Shown: piece after piece, positions 8,243 to 16,248 of the stretch
How the letters are laid out: each line of letters starts with the position of its first letter
How positions within the stretch are numbered: the stretch's first letter is position 1
DNA from: a bacterium UBP1_UBA4783
GTDB taxonomy: Bacteria > Krumholzibacteriota > Krumholzibacteriia > Krumholzibacteriales > Krumholzibacteriaceae
Assembly: GCA_002403075.1 (NCBI GenBank)
Contig: DHHB01000033.1
Coordinates: forward strand, 1 to 42,539
Length of the DNA stretch: 42,539 nt
Reading direction: 5' to 3'
Notes under the pieces: model-generated
Told to the model about the DNA's origin: nothing
Seen by the model: only the letters and a program-made list of their open reading frames with translations
Databases searched by the model: none
Position numbers and translations under genes: made by a program

Positions 8243-9139
8243 TCAGAATATCTCGACCTTCAGGTACTTCTTCGGATTCGCCCGGACGTCCGCGACGAGA
8301 TCCCCGAGCTCCTTCACCGTCTTCTCGAGCCGGTCCATGAAAGTGCGGTCGTTCACGAGCGCGCCGAGCGTGTTGTCGTCCCGCTGGAGTTTCGCCGCGA
8401 CGACGGCGAGCGTGTCGGTGAGGCTCCGCATGCGGCGCGCGAGCTCCGGCAGATCCCTGCTCATGGAACCGAACGACGCGATCATCGTGTCCACGGCTCC
8501 GCTGTTGCGGTCGAGCATCCCCTCGACCGTCTCCGCGGAGCGGCGCATCGAGCGGACGCCGGCGCGGAACTCCGGCCCGTCCCGCTCGAGCAGGGTGCGA
8601 AGCTCCTTCGTGATCACGGCGAGGTTGTCCACGGATCCGGCGAGCCGGTCCCCCTGCGTGAGCGTGGCGGCGATGCGCCGCATGTCGCGCGTGAGGGTCG
8701 TGAGCTCGTCCATGATGTTCCCGAGAAAGGCGAGCGCCTCGGAGATGCCGGGGTCGTAGACGCCCGTCATGATCGATCCCGGCTCGAGGAACCGCTGCGA
8801 GGAGCCGAGCAGGATCGTCACGACGCGCTCCCCCATGATGCCGACCGTCTGCAGCACGATGCGCGAATCCTCCGGGATGTTCGTTCCCACGTCGATCGCC
8901 ATCGTCACGAGCACGTCGTTGTCGCGCAACTCGACGTGTTTCACTTCTCCCCGTTCGACGCCGTTCACGTTGACCTTGTCGCCGCCCGAGATGCTCCCCA
9001 CCATCGGAAAGACGGCGTGGAGCTCGTACTCGCTTCTGCCGACCTTGAACCCCTGGAACCACATGAGCCCGACGGTCAGTATGACCGCCGCGATGAAGAT
9101 GGTGAGTCCCACGCGGAGCTCGAGCGATCTGTATTCCAT
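8243..9139 (-). CDS. mlaD: MlaD/MCE domain substrate-binding subunit of a lipid ABC transporter
   Basis: A 298-residue protein with one N-terminal membrane anchor (about residues 8-27), one MCE domain (about 37-115, with VRGVERG-like NVNGVERGEVKHVEL and VLQTVGIMGERVV) and a long C-terminal helical region (about 135-290) that probably forms a coiled-coil needle. It would sit on the periplasmic face of the inner membrane as a homo-oligomer and pass phospholipids to or from the MlaE permease. Gene order is mlaE-mlaF-mlaD, the usual core. No mlaB, mlaC or mlaA is nearby; many non-proteobacterial MCE systems have only the three-gene core. The symbol follows the best functional match, not proven orthology. 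Confidence 0.88.
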   Translation of the reverse strand: MEYRSLELRVGLTIFIAAVILTVGLMWFQGFKVGRSEYELHAVFPMVGSISGGDKVNVNGVERGEVKHVELRDNDVLVTMAIDVGTNIPEDSRIVLQTVGIMGERVVTILLGSSQRFLEPGSIMTGVYDPGISEALAFLGNIMDELTTLTRDMRRIAATLTQGDRLAGSVDNLAVITKELRTLLERDGPEFRAGVRSMRRSAETVEGMLDRNSGAVDTMIASFGSMSRDLPELARRMRSLTDTLAVVAAKLQRDDNTLGALVNDRTFMDRLEKTVKELGDLVADVRANPKKYLKVEIF

Positions 9140-9202
9140 TCCGTTCTCCCGCCGTTCGCCGTCCCGCCGGCGAGGGGCCGGCCCGGGACGGGCGTCCCGC
9201 GC

Positions 9203-9973
9203 TCAGACCGGTGTTATCGGGCCCTGGGCCGAGCCCTCGACGAACTGCCGCAGCACCGGATTCGCCGTCTCCCGAACCTCTTCGGGCGTGCCCGAATGAA
9301 CGATCTTCCCCTCGTACAGCATCGCGATGCGATCGGCGACCCGGTACGCGCTCTTCATGTCGTGCGTCACGACGACCGACGTGATCTTGAGCTCGCGCTG
9401 AAGGTCCCGGATGAGCCCGTTGATAACGTCCGCCATGATCGGATCGAGCCCGGTGGTCGGCTCGTCGTACAGCACGATCGCGGGGTCCATGACGACGGCG
9501 CGCGCGAGCCCGACGCGCTTCTTCATGCCGCCGCTCATCTCCGCCGGGTAGCGGTTATACACGTCCGTCAGCCCCACGAGCTCGAGCCTTCCGCAGACCC
9601 TCCGGCAGATCTCGTCCTCGCCGAGCGTCGTGTGCCGGCGCAGCGGCAGCGCGACGTTTTCGCCGACCGTGAGCGAATCGAAGAGCGCGCCACCCTGGAA
9701 AAGCATACCAAAGTGCATGCGCATTTGAAAAAGCTTTTTGCGGCTGAACCGCGTGATGTCCTCTTCCTCGAAGAATATCTCGCCGGCGTCGGGGGCGATG
9801 AGACCGGTGATGTGCTTGAGCAGGACGCTCTTGCCGCAGCCGCTGCGGCCGATGACGACGAGCGTTTCTCCCCGCGCGATGTCGAGATCGACCCCCGTGA
9901 GCACGGGCTTGCGCTCGAACGCCTTGGCCACGCCACTGAGCCGAACGATGTGTTTCCCGGTTCCACGCTCCAT
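9203..9973 (-). CDS. mlaF: ABC transporter ATP-binding protein, MlaF family
   Basis: A 256-residue ATPase with Walker A GRSGCGKS at 42-49, Q-loop in MLFQGGALFDSLTV, signature MSGGMKKRVGLARA near 145, Walker B with YDEPTTGLDP, and the H-loop VTHDM. The FQGGALFDSLTVGENV and GGMKKRV wordings are typical of the Mla/MCE lipid transporter ATPases rather than importers of solutes. It powers lipid movement by the permease encoded just upstream, from which it is separated by 10 bp. Confidence 0.93.
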   Translation of the reverse strand: MERGTGKHIVRLSGVAKAFERKPVLTGVDLDIARGETLVVIGRSGCGKSVLLKHITGLIAPDAGEIFFEEEDITRFSRKKLFQMRMHFGMLFQGGALFDSLTVGENVALPLRRHTTLGEDEICRRVCGRLELVGLTDVYNRYPAEMSGGMKKRVGLARAVVMDPAIVLYDEPTTGLDPIMADVINGLIRDLQRELKITSVVVTHDMKSAYRVADRIAMLYEGKIVHSGTPEEVRETANPVLRQFVEGSAQGPITPV

Positions 9974-9983
9974 GCGGCGCTCC

Positions 9984-10775
9984 CTAGGACGACGGCGCGA
10001 AGATGATGCGGAAGATGAGCGAGGCGAGCAGATAGTTGGAGATGAGGATGAGCAGGCACGAGGCGACGACCGCCTTCATCGTCGCCACGCCGACCCCCTC
10101 GGCCCCGCCCCGCGTCTCGAATCCGTGGTAGCACCCCATGAGCGCGATGATGTAGCCGAACGCGAAGGTCTTCATGAGCCCGCCCACGAGGTCCTGCTGC
10201 CGAAAGAGGAGCTTGAGTCCCGTCTCGAACGTGTGGAAGCTCACCCCGATCGATATGTTCGCGACGACCGCGGCCCCGAAGATGGCGAGGAAATCCGAGA
10301 AGATCGTGAGCGCGGGCAGCATGATCGTCGCGGCCACGACGCGCGGGAGGACGAGGTACTCGACCGGGTCGATGGCGATCATCTCGAGCGCGTCGACCTG
10401 CTCGGTGACCTTCATCGTGCCGATCTCCGCCGCGATCGAGGCGCTCACGCGCCCGCCGACGACCAGCGCCGTGAGAACGGGGCCGAGTTCGAGCGTGACC
10501 GACTTGCCGACGACCGTCCCGATGAACTTGTACGGCACGTAGCCGTGGAACTGGTACGCCGCCTGAATCGCCGTGACGGCCCCGACGAACAGCGAGGTCA
10601 CGCAGACGAGCGGGATCGAGCCGATGCCGATCCGGTCCATCTGCTGAAACACCGCGCGCGCGTTCGCGAAGGTCCGCGGCAGAAGCTGCGTCGTCCGCCA
10701 GATGAGGATGCCGAGGCCGCCGATCTCCTGAACGAGCTCGAGCAGGAATCTTCCGAGGAGGGTGAACGGCGCCAC
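9984..10775 (-). CDS. mlaE: MlaE family lipid ABC transporter permease
   Basis: A 263-residue inner-membrane permease with about five to six hydrophobic segments. The family's conserved core is plain: CVTSLFVGAVTAIQAAYQ, GPVLTALVVGGRVSASIAAEIGTM, then TEQVDALEMIAIDPVEYLVLPRV. The start is GTG at 10775, immediately after the TAG of dnaB with no gap, so expression is tied to dnaB and the upstream genes. That link between lipid transport and the replicative helicase looks like operon packing rather than shared function. Confidence 0.93.
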   Translation of the reverse strand: MAPFTLLGRFLLELVQEIGGLGILIWRTTQLLPRTFANARAVFQQMDRIGIGSIPLVCVTSLFVGAVTAIQAAYQFHGYVPYKFIGTVVGKSVTLELGPVLTALVVGGRVSASIAAEIGTMKVTEQVDALEMIAIDPVEYLVLPRVVAATIMLPALTIFSDFLAIFGAAVVANISIGVSFHTFETGLKLLFRQQDLVGGLMKTFAFGYIIALMGCYHGFETRGGAEGVGVATMKAVVASCLLILISNYLLASLIFRIIFAPSS

Positions 10776-12164
10776 CTAGTACACCTCCGGCCTCGGCGCC
10801 ACGCCTTCGGGCGCCGCGGAATGGAAGCGCGTGTACGTTTTCTCGAAGACGAGCGGCACCATCCCCGTCGGTCCGTTCCGCTGCTTGCCGATGATGAGCT
10901 CCGCCTTTCCCTGCTTGTCAGGGTCCTCCGGATCGTAGAACTCGGGCCGGTAGAGAAAGAGCACGAGATCGGCGTCCTGCTCGATGGCCCCGGATTCGCG
11001 CAGATCCGAAAGCATCGGCCGCCGGTCGCCGCCGCGCGCCTCGACCGCCCGCGAGAGCTGGGAGAGCGCGATGACGGGGATCGCGAGCTCCTTCGCGAGC
11101 GCCTTGAGCGAGCGCGAGATCGATGAGATCTCCTGCTGCCGGTTCTCCGCGCGCTCGCTGCACCGCGCGAGCTGGAGGTAGTCGATGATGACGAGGGCGA
11201 TGTCGTGCTCCGATTTGAGCCGCCGCGACCGCGCCCGCATGTCGAGGGTGGAGATCGCCGGCGTGTCGTCGATGAAGACCGGCGCGTCGCCGAGCAGCGC
11301 CGCGGCGTTCGTGAGCCGCTCGATGTCCTTCGCCTGCGTGAAGCCGCGCCGCACCTTCTGGGCGTCGACCTGCGCCTCGGAGCAGAGGAGGCGCTGGACG
11401 AGCAGCTCTTTCGACATCTCGAGGCTGAACACGGCGACCGCCCGGCGCTCGGCGATCGCGACGTGCTGGGCTATGTTGAGCGCGAAGCTCGTCTTTCCCA
11501 TCGAGGGGCGCCCCGCGACGATGACGAGATCGCTCGGATGGAACCCGGCCGTGTACGCGTCGAGATCGACGAACCCGGTCGGGAGCCCCGTGACGCTTTC
11601 CCTCGTCTCGTGCACGCGCTGGATCTCGTCGAAGCGCTCCTTGAGGATCTCCTTGATGTGGATGAACCCCTGGCTCACGCGCGACTCGGATATCTTGAAT
11701 ATCTTCTGCTCGGACGCGTCGAGGATGGCGTCGGCCTCGCGGTCCGCGGCGAAGGCGTCCTCCGCGATCTCCGTCGAGGCGCGGATGAGCTGGCGCAGGA
11801 TGTATTTGTCGAGAACGATCCGGGCGTAGTGCTCGATGTTCGCCGCGCTCGGCGTCGAATCGACGAGGTCGGTGAGGGCGGCGATCCCGCCGACCGCCTC
11901 GAGGTCTCCCGCCTTGCCCAGCTCCTCGGAGAGGGTCATGACGTCGATCGGCTCGCGCCGCGTGAAGAGGGAGAGCATCGCCCGGAAGATCCTGCCGTGC
12001 GCCGGCCGGTAAAACGCCTCCGGCGACACGATCTCGACGGCGCGCGTCGCCGCCTCCGGATCGAGGAGCACGCCGCCGAGAACCGCGCGCTCAGCGTCGA
12101 GGTTCTGCGGCGGAACGCGGTCGAGCGCGACGCGATTCGCTCGGACGCCGGCAGTGCTCTCCAT
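10776..12164 (-). CDS. dnaB: Replicative DNA helicase DnaB
   Basis: A 462-residue hexameric helicase that unwinds DNA at the fork. It has the N-terminal helical domain (PPQNLDAERAVLGGVLLD start, residues 18-35), a linker, and the RecA-like C-terminal domain with Walker A GRPSMGKT at 218-225, SLEMSKELLVQR, VIIDYLQL (Walker B) and KQRNGPTG near the end. The P-loop is uninterrupted, so no intein is present at that common site. The start is ATG at 12164, preceded by AGGGAGG within the end of the glycosylase gene, whose TGA ends 2 bp before it; longer open frames upstream are shadows. Confidence 0.97.
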   Translation of the reverse strand: MESTAGVRANRVALDRVPPQNLDAERAVLGGVLLDPEAATRAVEIVSPEAFYRPAHGRIFRAMLSLFTRREPIDVMTLSEELGKAGDLEAVGGIAALTDLVDSTPSAANIEHYARIVLDKYILRQLIRASTEIAEDAFAADREADAILDASEQKIFKISESRVSQGFIHIKEILKERFDEIQRVHETRESVTGLPTGFVDLDAYTAGFHPSDLVIVAGRPSMGKTSFALNIAQHVAIAERRAVAVFSLEMSKELLVQRLLCSEAQVDAQKVRRGFTQAKDIERLTNAAALLGDAPVFIDDTPAISTLDMRARSRRLKSEHDIALVIIDYLQLARCSERAENRQQEISSISRSLKALAKELAIPVIALSQLSRAVEARGGDRRPMLSDLRESGAIEQDADLVLFLYRPEFYDPEDPDKQGKAELIIGKQRNGPTGMVPLVFEKTYTRFHSAAPEGVAPRPEVY

Positions 12165-12166
12165 CG

Positions 12167-12979
12167 TCAATCCTCCCTGATGCGTTCGTCGTGGAGCCGC
12201 CGCATCGCCTGCAGGTCCTCCCACGCGTCGCGCTTCAGGTTCGGATTCCTGAGAAGCGCGGCGGGGTGATAGGTGACGGCGACCGGTATATCGCGATAGT
12301 AGTGCACCGCCCGCCGGAGAATGGAAAGCGACGTCCCCTTCTTGAGGAGGCCGTGCGCGGCGATGCGCCCGAGCGCGCAGATGACGGCCGGGCGGATGAT
12401 CTCGAGCTGGCGCGCGAGGTACGGCTCGCAGGCGGCCATCTCCTCCTCCTGGGGATCGCGGTTGTTCGGGGGACGGCACTTCAGAATGTTCGTGATGTAC
12501 ACCTCGTCCCGGGAGAAGCCGATCGCGGCGAGCATCTTCGTGAGGAGCTGCCCGGCGCGCCCGACGAACGGAAGCCCCTGCAGGTCCTCCTCCCGTCCCG
12601 GCGCCTCCCCTATGAACACGATCTTCGAGGCCGGCGACCCGCTTCCGAACACGGTGCGCGTCCGGCCTTCGCAGAGCCCGCACCTGCGGCAGGACGAGAC
12701 GAGACGATCGAGGGAGCCGAGATCGTGCGCGCCGAGATCGAGCCGCTCGACGGGCGCCGGCTCGCCGAAGAGCGAGCTCTGCGCCGGAGCGCTCCGGTCC
12801 CTTCCGGTGCGCTCTCCGCGATTCTCGCCGGCGGACGGCGCGGGAGAGGTCACGACCGGTATCCCGTCCGGCGGGGACGGCGCGCCGGCCGGAGCGGCGA
12901 CCAGGTACACGACCTCGACGCCGCTCATGCGGCGGCGCTCGAGGTATCTTCTCGCGCCGTTCCTCGCGTCCCCGGCCAT
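12167..12979 (-). CDS. Uracil-DNA glycosylase, family 4 (iron-sulfur)
   Basis: A 270-residue protein. Residues 95-265 are a family 4 UDG: FIGEAPGREEDLQG at 122-135, GLPFVGRAGQLL, TNILKCRPPNNRDP, and HPAALLRNP at 238-246. Four Cys fit the 4Fe-4S site: Cys97, Cys100, Cys168 and Cys184. It removes uracil from DNA at the start of base excision repair. The first ~90 residues are low complexity (Pro, Ala, Gly, Arg) with an SLFGEP motif and are probably a flexible tail. I chose ATG at 12979, one base after the coaBC stop; an in-frame ATG at 13024 would overlap coaBC by 44 bp. It is tightly packed with coaBC and dnaB. Confidence 0.93.
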   Translation of the reverse strand: MAGDARNGARRYLERRRMSGVEVVYLVAAPAGAPSPPDGIPVVTSPAPSAGENRGERTGRDRSAPAQSSLFGEPAPVERLDLGAHDLGSLDRLVSSCRRCGLCEGRTRTVFGSGSPASKIVFIGEAPGREEDLQGLPFVGRAGQLLTKMLAAIGFSRDEVYITNILKCRPPNNRDPQEEEMAACEPYLARQLEIIRPAVICALGRIAAHGLLKKGTSLSILRRAVHYYRDIPVAVTYHPAALLRNPNLKRDAWEDLQAMRRLHDERIRED

Positions 12980-12980
12980 G

Positions 12981-14222
12981 CTACCGTCTCCGCTTCCCGA
13001 GGCGCCGGTCCCGGACGAGCGCATCGACGATGCGGCGGGCCGCCTCTTCCTTCGAGACGACCGGCGTCGCGAAGAGCTTCGCCGTCCCCTTGAACACGGT
13101 GACGCGGTTCGTCTCCGAGCCGAATCCGGTGCCGGGGCCGGGCTCGTTGAGGACCATGTAATCGCATCCCTTGTCGCGGGCTTTCCGCCGCGCGTTCGCC
13201 TCGCCGTTCTCCGTCTCGAGGGCGAAGCCGACGACGATCCGGCCGCCCTTTCGCTTCGCGAGCGAACGGAGGATGTCTTCGGTGGGACGCAGCTCGATCG
13301 CGAGGCCCGCCTTCGTTCGTTTTATCTTCGCATCGGACGTCCGCGCGGGCGTGAAATCGGAAACGGCGGCCGCCATGACGCACACGTCGCACGAGCCGAA
13401 CGCCTTCGCCACGGCGCGTTTCATGCCGGCGGCGTCCGAGACGCGCACCGTCTCGTCAGCGGCGGGGACGGGGACGTCCACCGCGCCGTGGACGAGGATG
13501 ACGCGCGCGCCGCGCGCGCGGGTCTCGCGGGCGACGGCGAATCCCATCCGCCCGGAGGACCGGTTCGTGAGGTAGCGCACGGGATCGATTGCCTCCTCGG
13601 TGCGCCCCGCCGTCACGAGGATCGTCGTCCCGGCGAGGTCGCCCGGCGCGAACGATTCCTCGATCCGGCGCGCGATCTCGTCGGGTTCCATCATCCGCCC
13701 GGGTCCGACGGCGCCGCACGCGAGGGATCCCGATCCGGCGTCGAGGACGATCCGGCCGTCGGCGCGGAGCCGCTCGACGTTGCGCGCCGTCGCGGGCGCG
13801 TTCCACATCGCTTCGTTCATCGCCGGAGCGAAGAGGACCGGCGCGCGGGCGGCGAGCAGCACCGTGCTCGCGACGTCGTCGGCGACGCCGAGGGCCGCTT
13901 TCGCGAGGATATCGGCGGTCGCGGGCGCCACGACGACGCGGTCGGCCCACTCGGAGAGCTCGACGTGCTGAATGGAGGGCCGGTCGCGGCGGGCGAAGAG
14001 ATCGGTATGGACGGGGTTGCCGGAGAGCGTCTCGAAGGTGAGCGGCGTGACGAACTCGGCCGCCGCCCGGCTCATCACGACGCGCACCGACGCGCCGGCG
14101 CAGGTGAGGAGACGAACGAGCAGCGCCGATTTGTAGGCGGCGATGCCGCCCGTAACCACACAAAGGATCCGCTTGCCGGACAATCCTTCGGCGTGGTTAC
14201 TTTTCCTCCTCTCGCTGCTCAT
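12981..14222 (-). CDS. coaBC: Bifunctional phosphopantothenoylcysteine decarboxylase / phosphopantothenate--cysteine ligase
   Basis: A 413-residue fusion covering two steps of coenzyme A synthesis. Residues 18-185 are the FMN-dependent CoaC half: VTGGIAAYK, catalytic His86 in IQHVEL, PAMNEAMW at 133-140 and Cys169 in SLACGAVGPGRM. Residues 200-410 are the CoaB ligase half: VTAGRTEEAIDPVRYLTNRSSGRMG, then AAVSDFTP and KIKR. The ATG at 14222 overlaps the end of rpoZ by 26 bp; only a weak GGGAAAG precedes it, so re-initiation after rpoZ is likely. The rpoZ-coaBC order is common among bacteria. Confidence 0.96.
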   Translation of the reverse strand: MSSERRKSNHAEGLSGKRILCVVTGGIAAYKSALLVRLLTCAGASVRVVMSRAAAEFVTPLTFETLSGNPVHTDLFARRDRPSIQHVELSEWADRVVVAPATADILAKAALGVADDVASTVLLAARAPVLFAPAMNEAMWNAPATARNVERLRADGRIVLDAGSGSLACGAVGPGRMMEPDEIARRIEESFAPGDLAGTTILVTAGRTEEAIDPVRYLTNRSSGRMGFAVARETRARGARVILVHGAVDVPVPAADETVRVSDAAGMKRAVAKAFGSCDVCVMAAAVSDFTPARTSDAKIKRTKAGLAIELRPTEDILRSLAKRKGGRIVVGFALETENGEANARRKARDKGCDYMVLNEPGPGTGFGSETNRVTVFKGTAKLFATPVVSKEEAARRIVDALVRDRRLGKRRR

Positions 14223-14391
14223 ATGCGAATTTCACTTTCCCGCTCATGAGGCGCTTCATCGCGACCGTCGTCGGCTTCTCCTCGATCTCCTCGCCGGCGG
14301 AGACGAGGATCTGGTTGATGCGGCGCGCCTCTTTCGCCATGACGCGAACCGCTTCATACCGGTTCGGGATGATGTCGAGAATTTTTTCCAT
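14197..14391 (-). CDS. rpoZ: RNA polymerase omega subunit
   Basis: A 64-residue protein, slightly short for omega (usually 65-90). It shows the family's signature: a start like ILDIIPNRYEAVRVMAKEARRIN, then TTVAMKRLMSGKVKF. Omega helps assemble RNA polymerase by latching onto beta-prime. The start is ATG at 14391, with AAAGGACGG about 10 bases upstream; a longer frame reading in from the gmk side is not credible. It sits between gmk and coaBC, the familiar gmk-rpoZ-coaBC order. Confidence 0.93.
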   Translation of the reverse strand: MEKILDIIPNRYEAVRVMAKEARRINQILVSAGEEIEEKPTTVAMKRLMSGKVKFAYEQREEEK

Positions 14392-14402
14392 CGATCGAGT
14401 CC

Positions 14403-14579
14403 CGTCCTTTGCGCGTTCGAAACCGCTGTTTTTAAACGAGTTGTCCGTCGAGGGGCATGATCTCCGGGGGATCCGCTTCCCCCTTCGCCCGGCTCGAGGG
14501 CCGGGGAAAAATACTAATACATCCCGAGCCGCCGCGCAATCCCAATCTGGGCCGCGGCTGGGCCGCGGCGCCGCCCTAC
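14403..14579 (-). promoter_or_regulatory. gmk-rpoZ intergenic region with candidate internal promoter and 11-bp tandem repeat
   Basis: This is the largest gap inside the yicC-to-GNAT run. Reading the minus strand it holds TTGCGC, 17 bases, then TAGTAT, a plausible sigma-70 promoter for rpoZ and the genes below. Close to the gmk stop, the 11-mer TGGGCCGCGGC (plus-strand sense) is repeated exactly twice, 14548-14558 and 14559-14569. A GC-rich stem (CCCGGC/GCCGGG) lies between promoter and rpoZ but has no U-tract, so I do not call it a terminator. Confidence 0.4.
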
Positions 14580-15179
14580 TCAGATGCTCGCGCGCTCGCG
14601 ACGGAGCGCCTCGGCCCTGACGATCGCGAGACAGTCGTCGACGCACCGGTCGATCTCGTCGTTCACGACGATATAATCGTATCTTCCGTAATACGATATC
14701 TCGCGTCTCGCATTCTCGAGGCGGCGGCCGATGACCTCGGCGTCGTCCGTGGCGCGGCCGCGCAGGCGCTCCCGCAGCGCCTCGAAACCGGGCGGCATGA
14801 GAAAGATCAGCACGGCCTCCGGATGGCTGTCTCGGACGAGCATCCCCCCCTGCACGTCGATCTCGAGGACGACGTTCATCCCCTCGTCGAGCATGCGGGC
14901 CACGAACGCGCCGGGGGTGCCGTAGAGGTTGCCGTGAACCTCCGCCCATTCGAGGAACGCGCCGGATTCCCGCCTGCGCTCGAACTCCTCGCGCGAGACG
15001 AAGAAGTAGTCGACGCCGTCGCGCTCGTCCCCCCGCGGCGGCCGCGTCGTGACGGACACCGACGCCACGAGCCGGGACGAGCGCTCGAGCATGCGGTCGA
15101 CGACGGTCGATTTTCCCGCGCCCGACGGGCCCGAAACGACGACGAGAAACGATTTCCGCACGACGTCGAAGGGCGGCAT
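14580..15179 (-). CDS. gmk: Guanylate kinase
   Basis: A 199-residue enzyme that phosphorylates GMP to GDP with ATP. It has the P-loop VVSGPSGAGKST (about 12-24), the GMP-binding VTTRPPRGDERDGVDYFFVSREEF stretch, GNLYGTP, and LEIDVQGGM. Two starts are possible in one frame: ATG at 15179 and GTG at 15191, which overlaps the yicC TGA; GGAG lies upstream of both. I give the ATG. A long open frame that continues through yicC is a shadow. yicC-gmk-rpoZ-coaBC is a widely conserved order. Confidence 0.96.
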   Translation of the reverse strand: MPPFDVVRKSFLVVVSGPSGAGKSTVVDRMLERSSRLVASVSVTTRPPRGDERDGVDYFFVSREEFERRRESGAFLEWAEVHGNLYGTPGAFVARMLDEGMNVVLEIDVQGGMLVRDSHPEAVLIFLMPPGFEALRERLRGRATDDAEVIGRRLENARREISYYGRYDYIVVNDEIDRCVDDCLAIVRAEALRRERASI

Positions 15180-15187
15180 GGCGCTCG

Positions 15188-16063
15188 TCACTCCAGATTC
15201 TGAACCTGTTCCCGGATCTTCTCGACGCCCTCCTTGAGGGCGAGGCATTCTCGTATGATCGAGGCGTCGGAGGCCTTGTTCGCCGTGGTCGTCGCTTCGC
15301 GATGCATCTCCTGGAGAAGGAAGGTGAGGCTTTTCGAGACCTCGTCCGCTTTTTCGAGAACGGCGCGGAACTGCACGAGATGGCTCCGAAGCCTCACGAG
15401 CTCCTCGGAGAAGTCCATCCGCTCGGCCATGAGCGCGGCCTCGGTCATCCAGCGCGACTCGTCGACCTCGCCGCCGTCGATGAGCTGCCGCAGCCGCTCC
15501 TTCGCGCGGGCGATCGAGCGCCGCATCGCCGAGGGCGCCTTCTTCTCGATCCGCGCGACCCCTTTCTCGAGGCTGGAGAGCCGCCGGCTTATGTCCTTCG
15601 CGAGCTCCGCCCCTTCGTTCCGGCGCATCTCCCGGCAGCGCTCGAGCGCCGTCTCGAGCGAGCGGCGCACGCGCTCCCAGAGGTGTTCGGGCAGCGCCCC
15701 CTCGAGACTCGCCGAGAGGACGTCGGGGAGCGATATGAGCGTGCCGATGTCCACCCTGCCGGGGATCCCTTCTTCCATCGCGAACTCGGAGAGCATGTGG
15801 TAGGTCCGGCGCAGAAACTCCTTGTTGATCGTGAACCCCTCGCTCTCTATCCCCTTGTCGAACGCGACCGTCACGTACACGTGGCCCCGCTTGACGGAGC
15901 CGCGCACGATCTTTTCGATTTCGCGCTCGTACCCGTTGAGCGAACGGGGCACGCGTATCGAGCACTCGAGAAAGCGATGATTGACGGTGCGCACTTCGAC
16001 CGCGACGGCGCCTCCCGCCTCGCGCACCTCCCCCTTCCCGTAGCCCGTCATGCTGATGATCAT
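15188..16063 (-). CDS. YicC/YloC family endoribonuclease-type protein
   Basis: A 291-residue protein starting MIISMTGYGKGEV, the family hallmark, with VRTVNHRFLE following. The C-terminal domain (about 205-291) ends with RSHLVQFR, the K(S/A)LTFLLQEMHREATTTANKASD block and a short helical tail, all typical of YicC. Family members act in RNA turnover; E. coli YicC takes part in decay of the small RNA RyhB. The start is ATG at 16063 with AGGGAGAT upstream. It is the first gene of the minus-strand run and is divergent from rqcH. Confidence 0.92.
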   Translation of the reverse strand: MIISMTGYGKGEVREAGGAVAVEVRTVNHRFLECSIRVPRSLNGYEREIEKIVRGSVKRGHVYVTVAFDKGIESEGFTINKEFLRRTYHMLSEFAMEEGIPGRVDIGTLISLPDVLSASLEGALPEHLWERVRRSLETALERCREMRRNEGAELAKDISRRLSSLEKGVARIEKKAPSAMRRSIARAKERLRQLIDGGEVDESRWMTEAALMAERMDFSEELVRLRSHLVQFRAVLEKADEVSKSLTFLLQEMHREATTTANKASDASIIRECLALKEGVEKIREQVQNLE

Positions 16064-16123
16064 GCGGAATCTCCCTGTGCGTGTGAACCGCGGCGGCCGC
16101 CCGGGATCCCTCGCTCTCCCGCG

Positions 16124-16152
16124 GCGCGCGGCCGCGCGCGGGGACTGTAGCA
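16124..16152 (-). promoter_or_regulatory. Candidate promoter of the yicC operon with a palindrome at the start point
   Basis: On the minus strand there is an extended -10 element, TGC-TACAGT, at 16152-16144. No good -35 is seen at 17 bases. The predicted start point lies near 16137, inside a perfect 16-base palindrome GCGCGCGGCCGCGCGC (16124-16139), which may be a binding site or just a structured 5' end. It would serve yicC and the genes below. Confidence 0.35.
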
Positions 16153-16213
16153 CGTTCCGGACGCGAACGGTAGCGATAAATGGGCGGGAGATCGGCCGGC
16201 TCGATCGAACGAT

Positions 16214-16242
16214 TTGACACCGCGTCCCGCCCCCCCTATCAT
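16214..16242 (+). promoter_or_regulatory. Sigma-70 promoter of rqcH giving a leaderless transcript
   Basis: TTGACA at 16214-16219, a 17-base spacer, and TATCAT at 16237-16242: a full consensus -35 and five of six -10 bases at ideal spacing. The base seven positions past the -10 is 16249, the G of the GTG start of rqcH, so the mRNA should begin at or within a base or two of the start codon. No ribosome-binding site precedes the GTG. Confidence 0.75.
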
Positions 16243-16248
16243 TCGTTC

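Noticed and set aside
10776..12164. Intein in dnaB
   Set aside because: The P-loop GRPSMGKT and other motifs are contiguous and the protein is of normal length.
14580..16220. Long frame joining gmk with upstream sequence
   Set aside because: The part before the gmk ATG is the wrong frame of yicC, which has clear family motifs.
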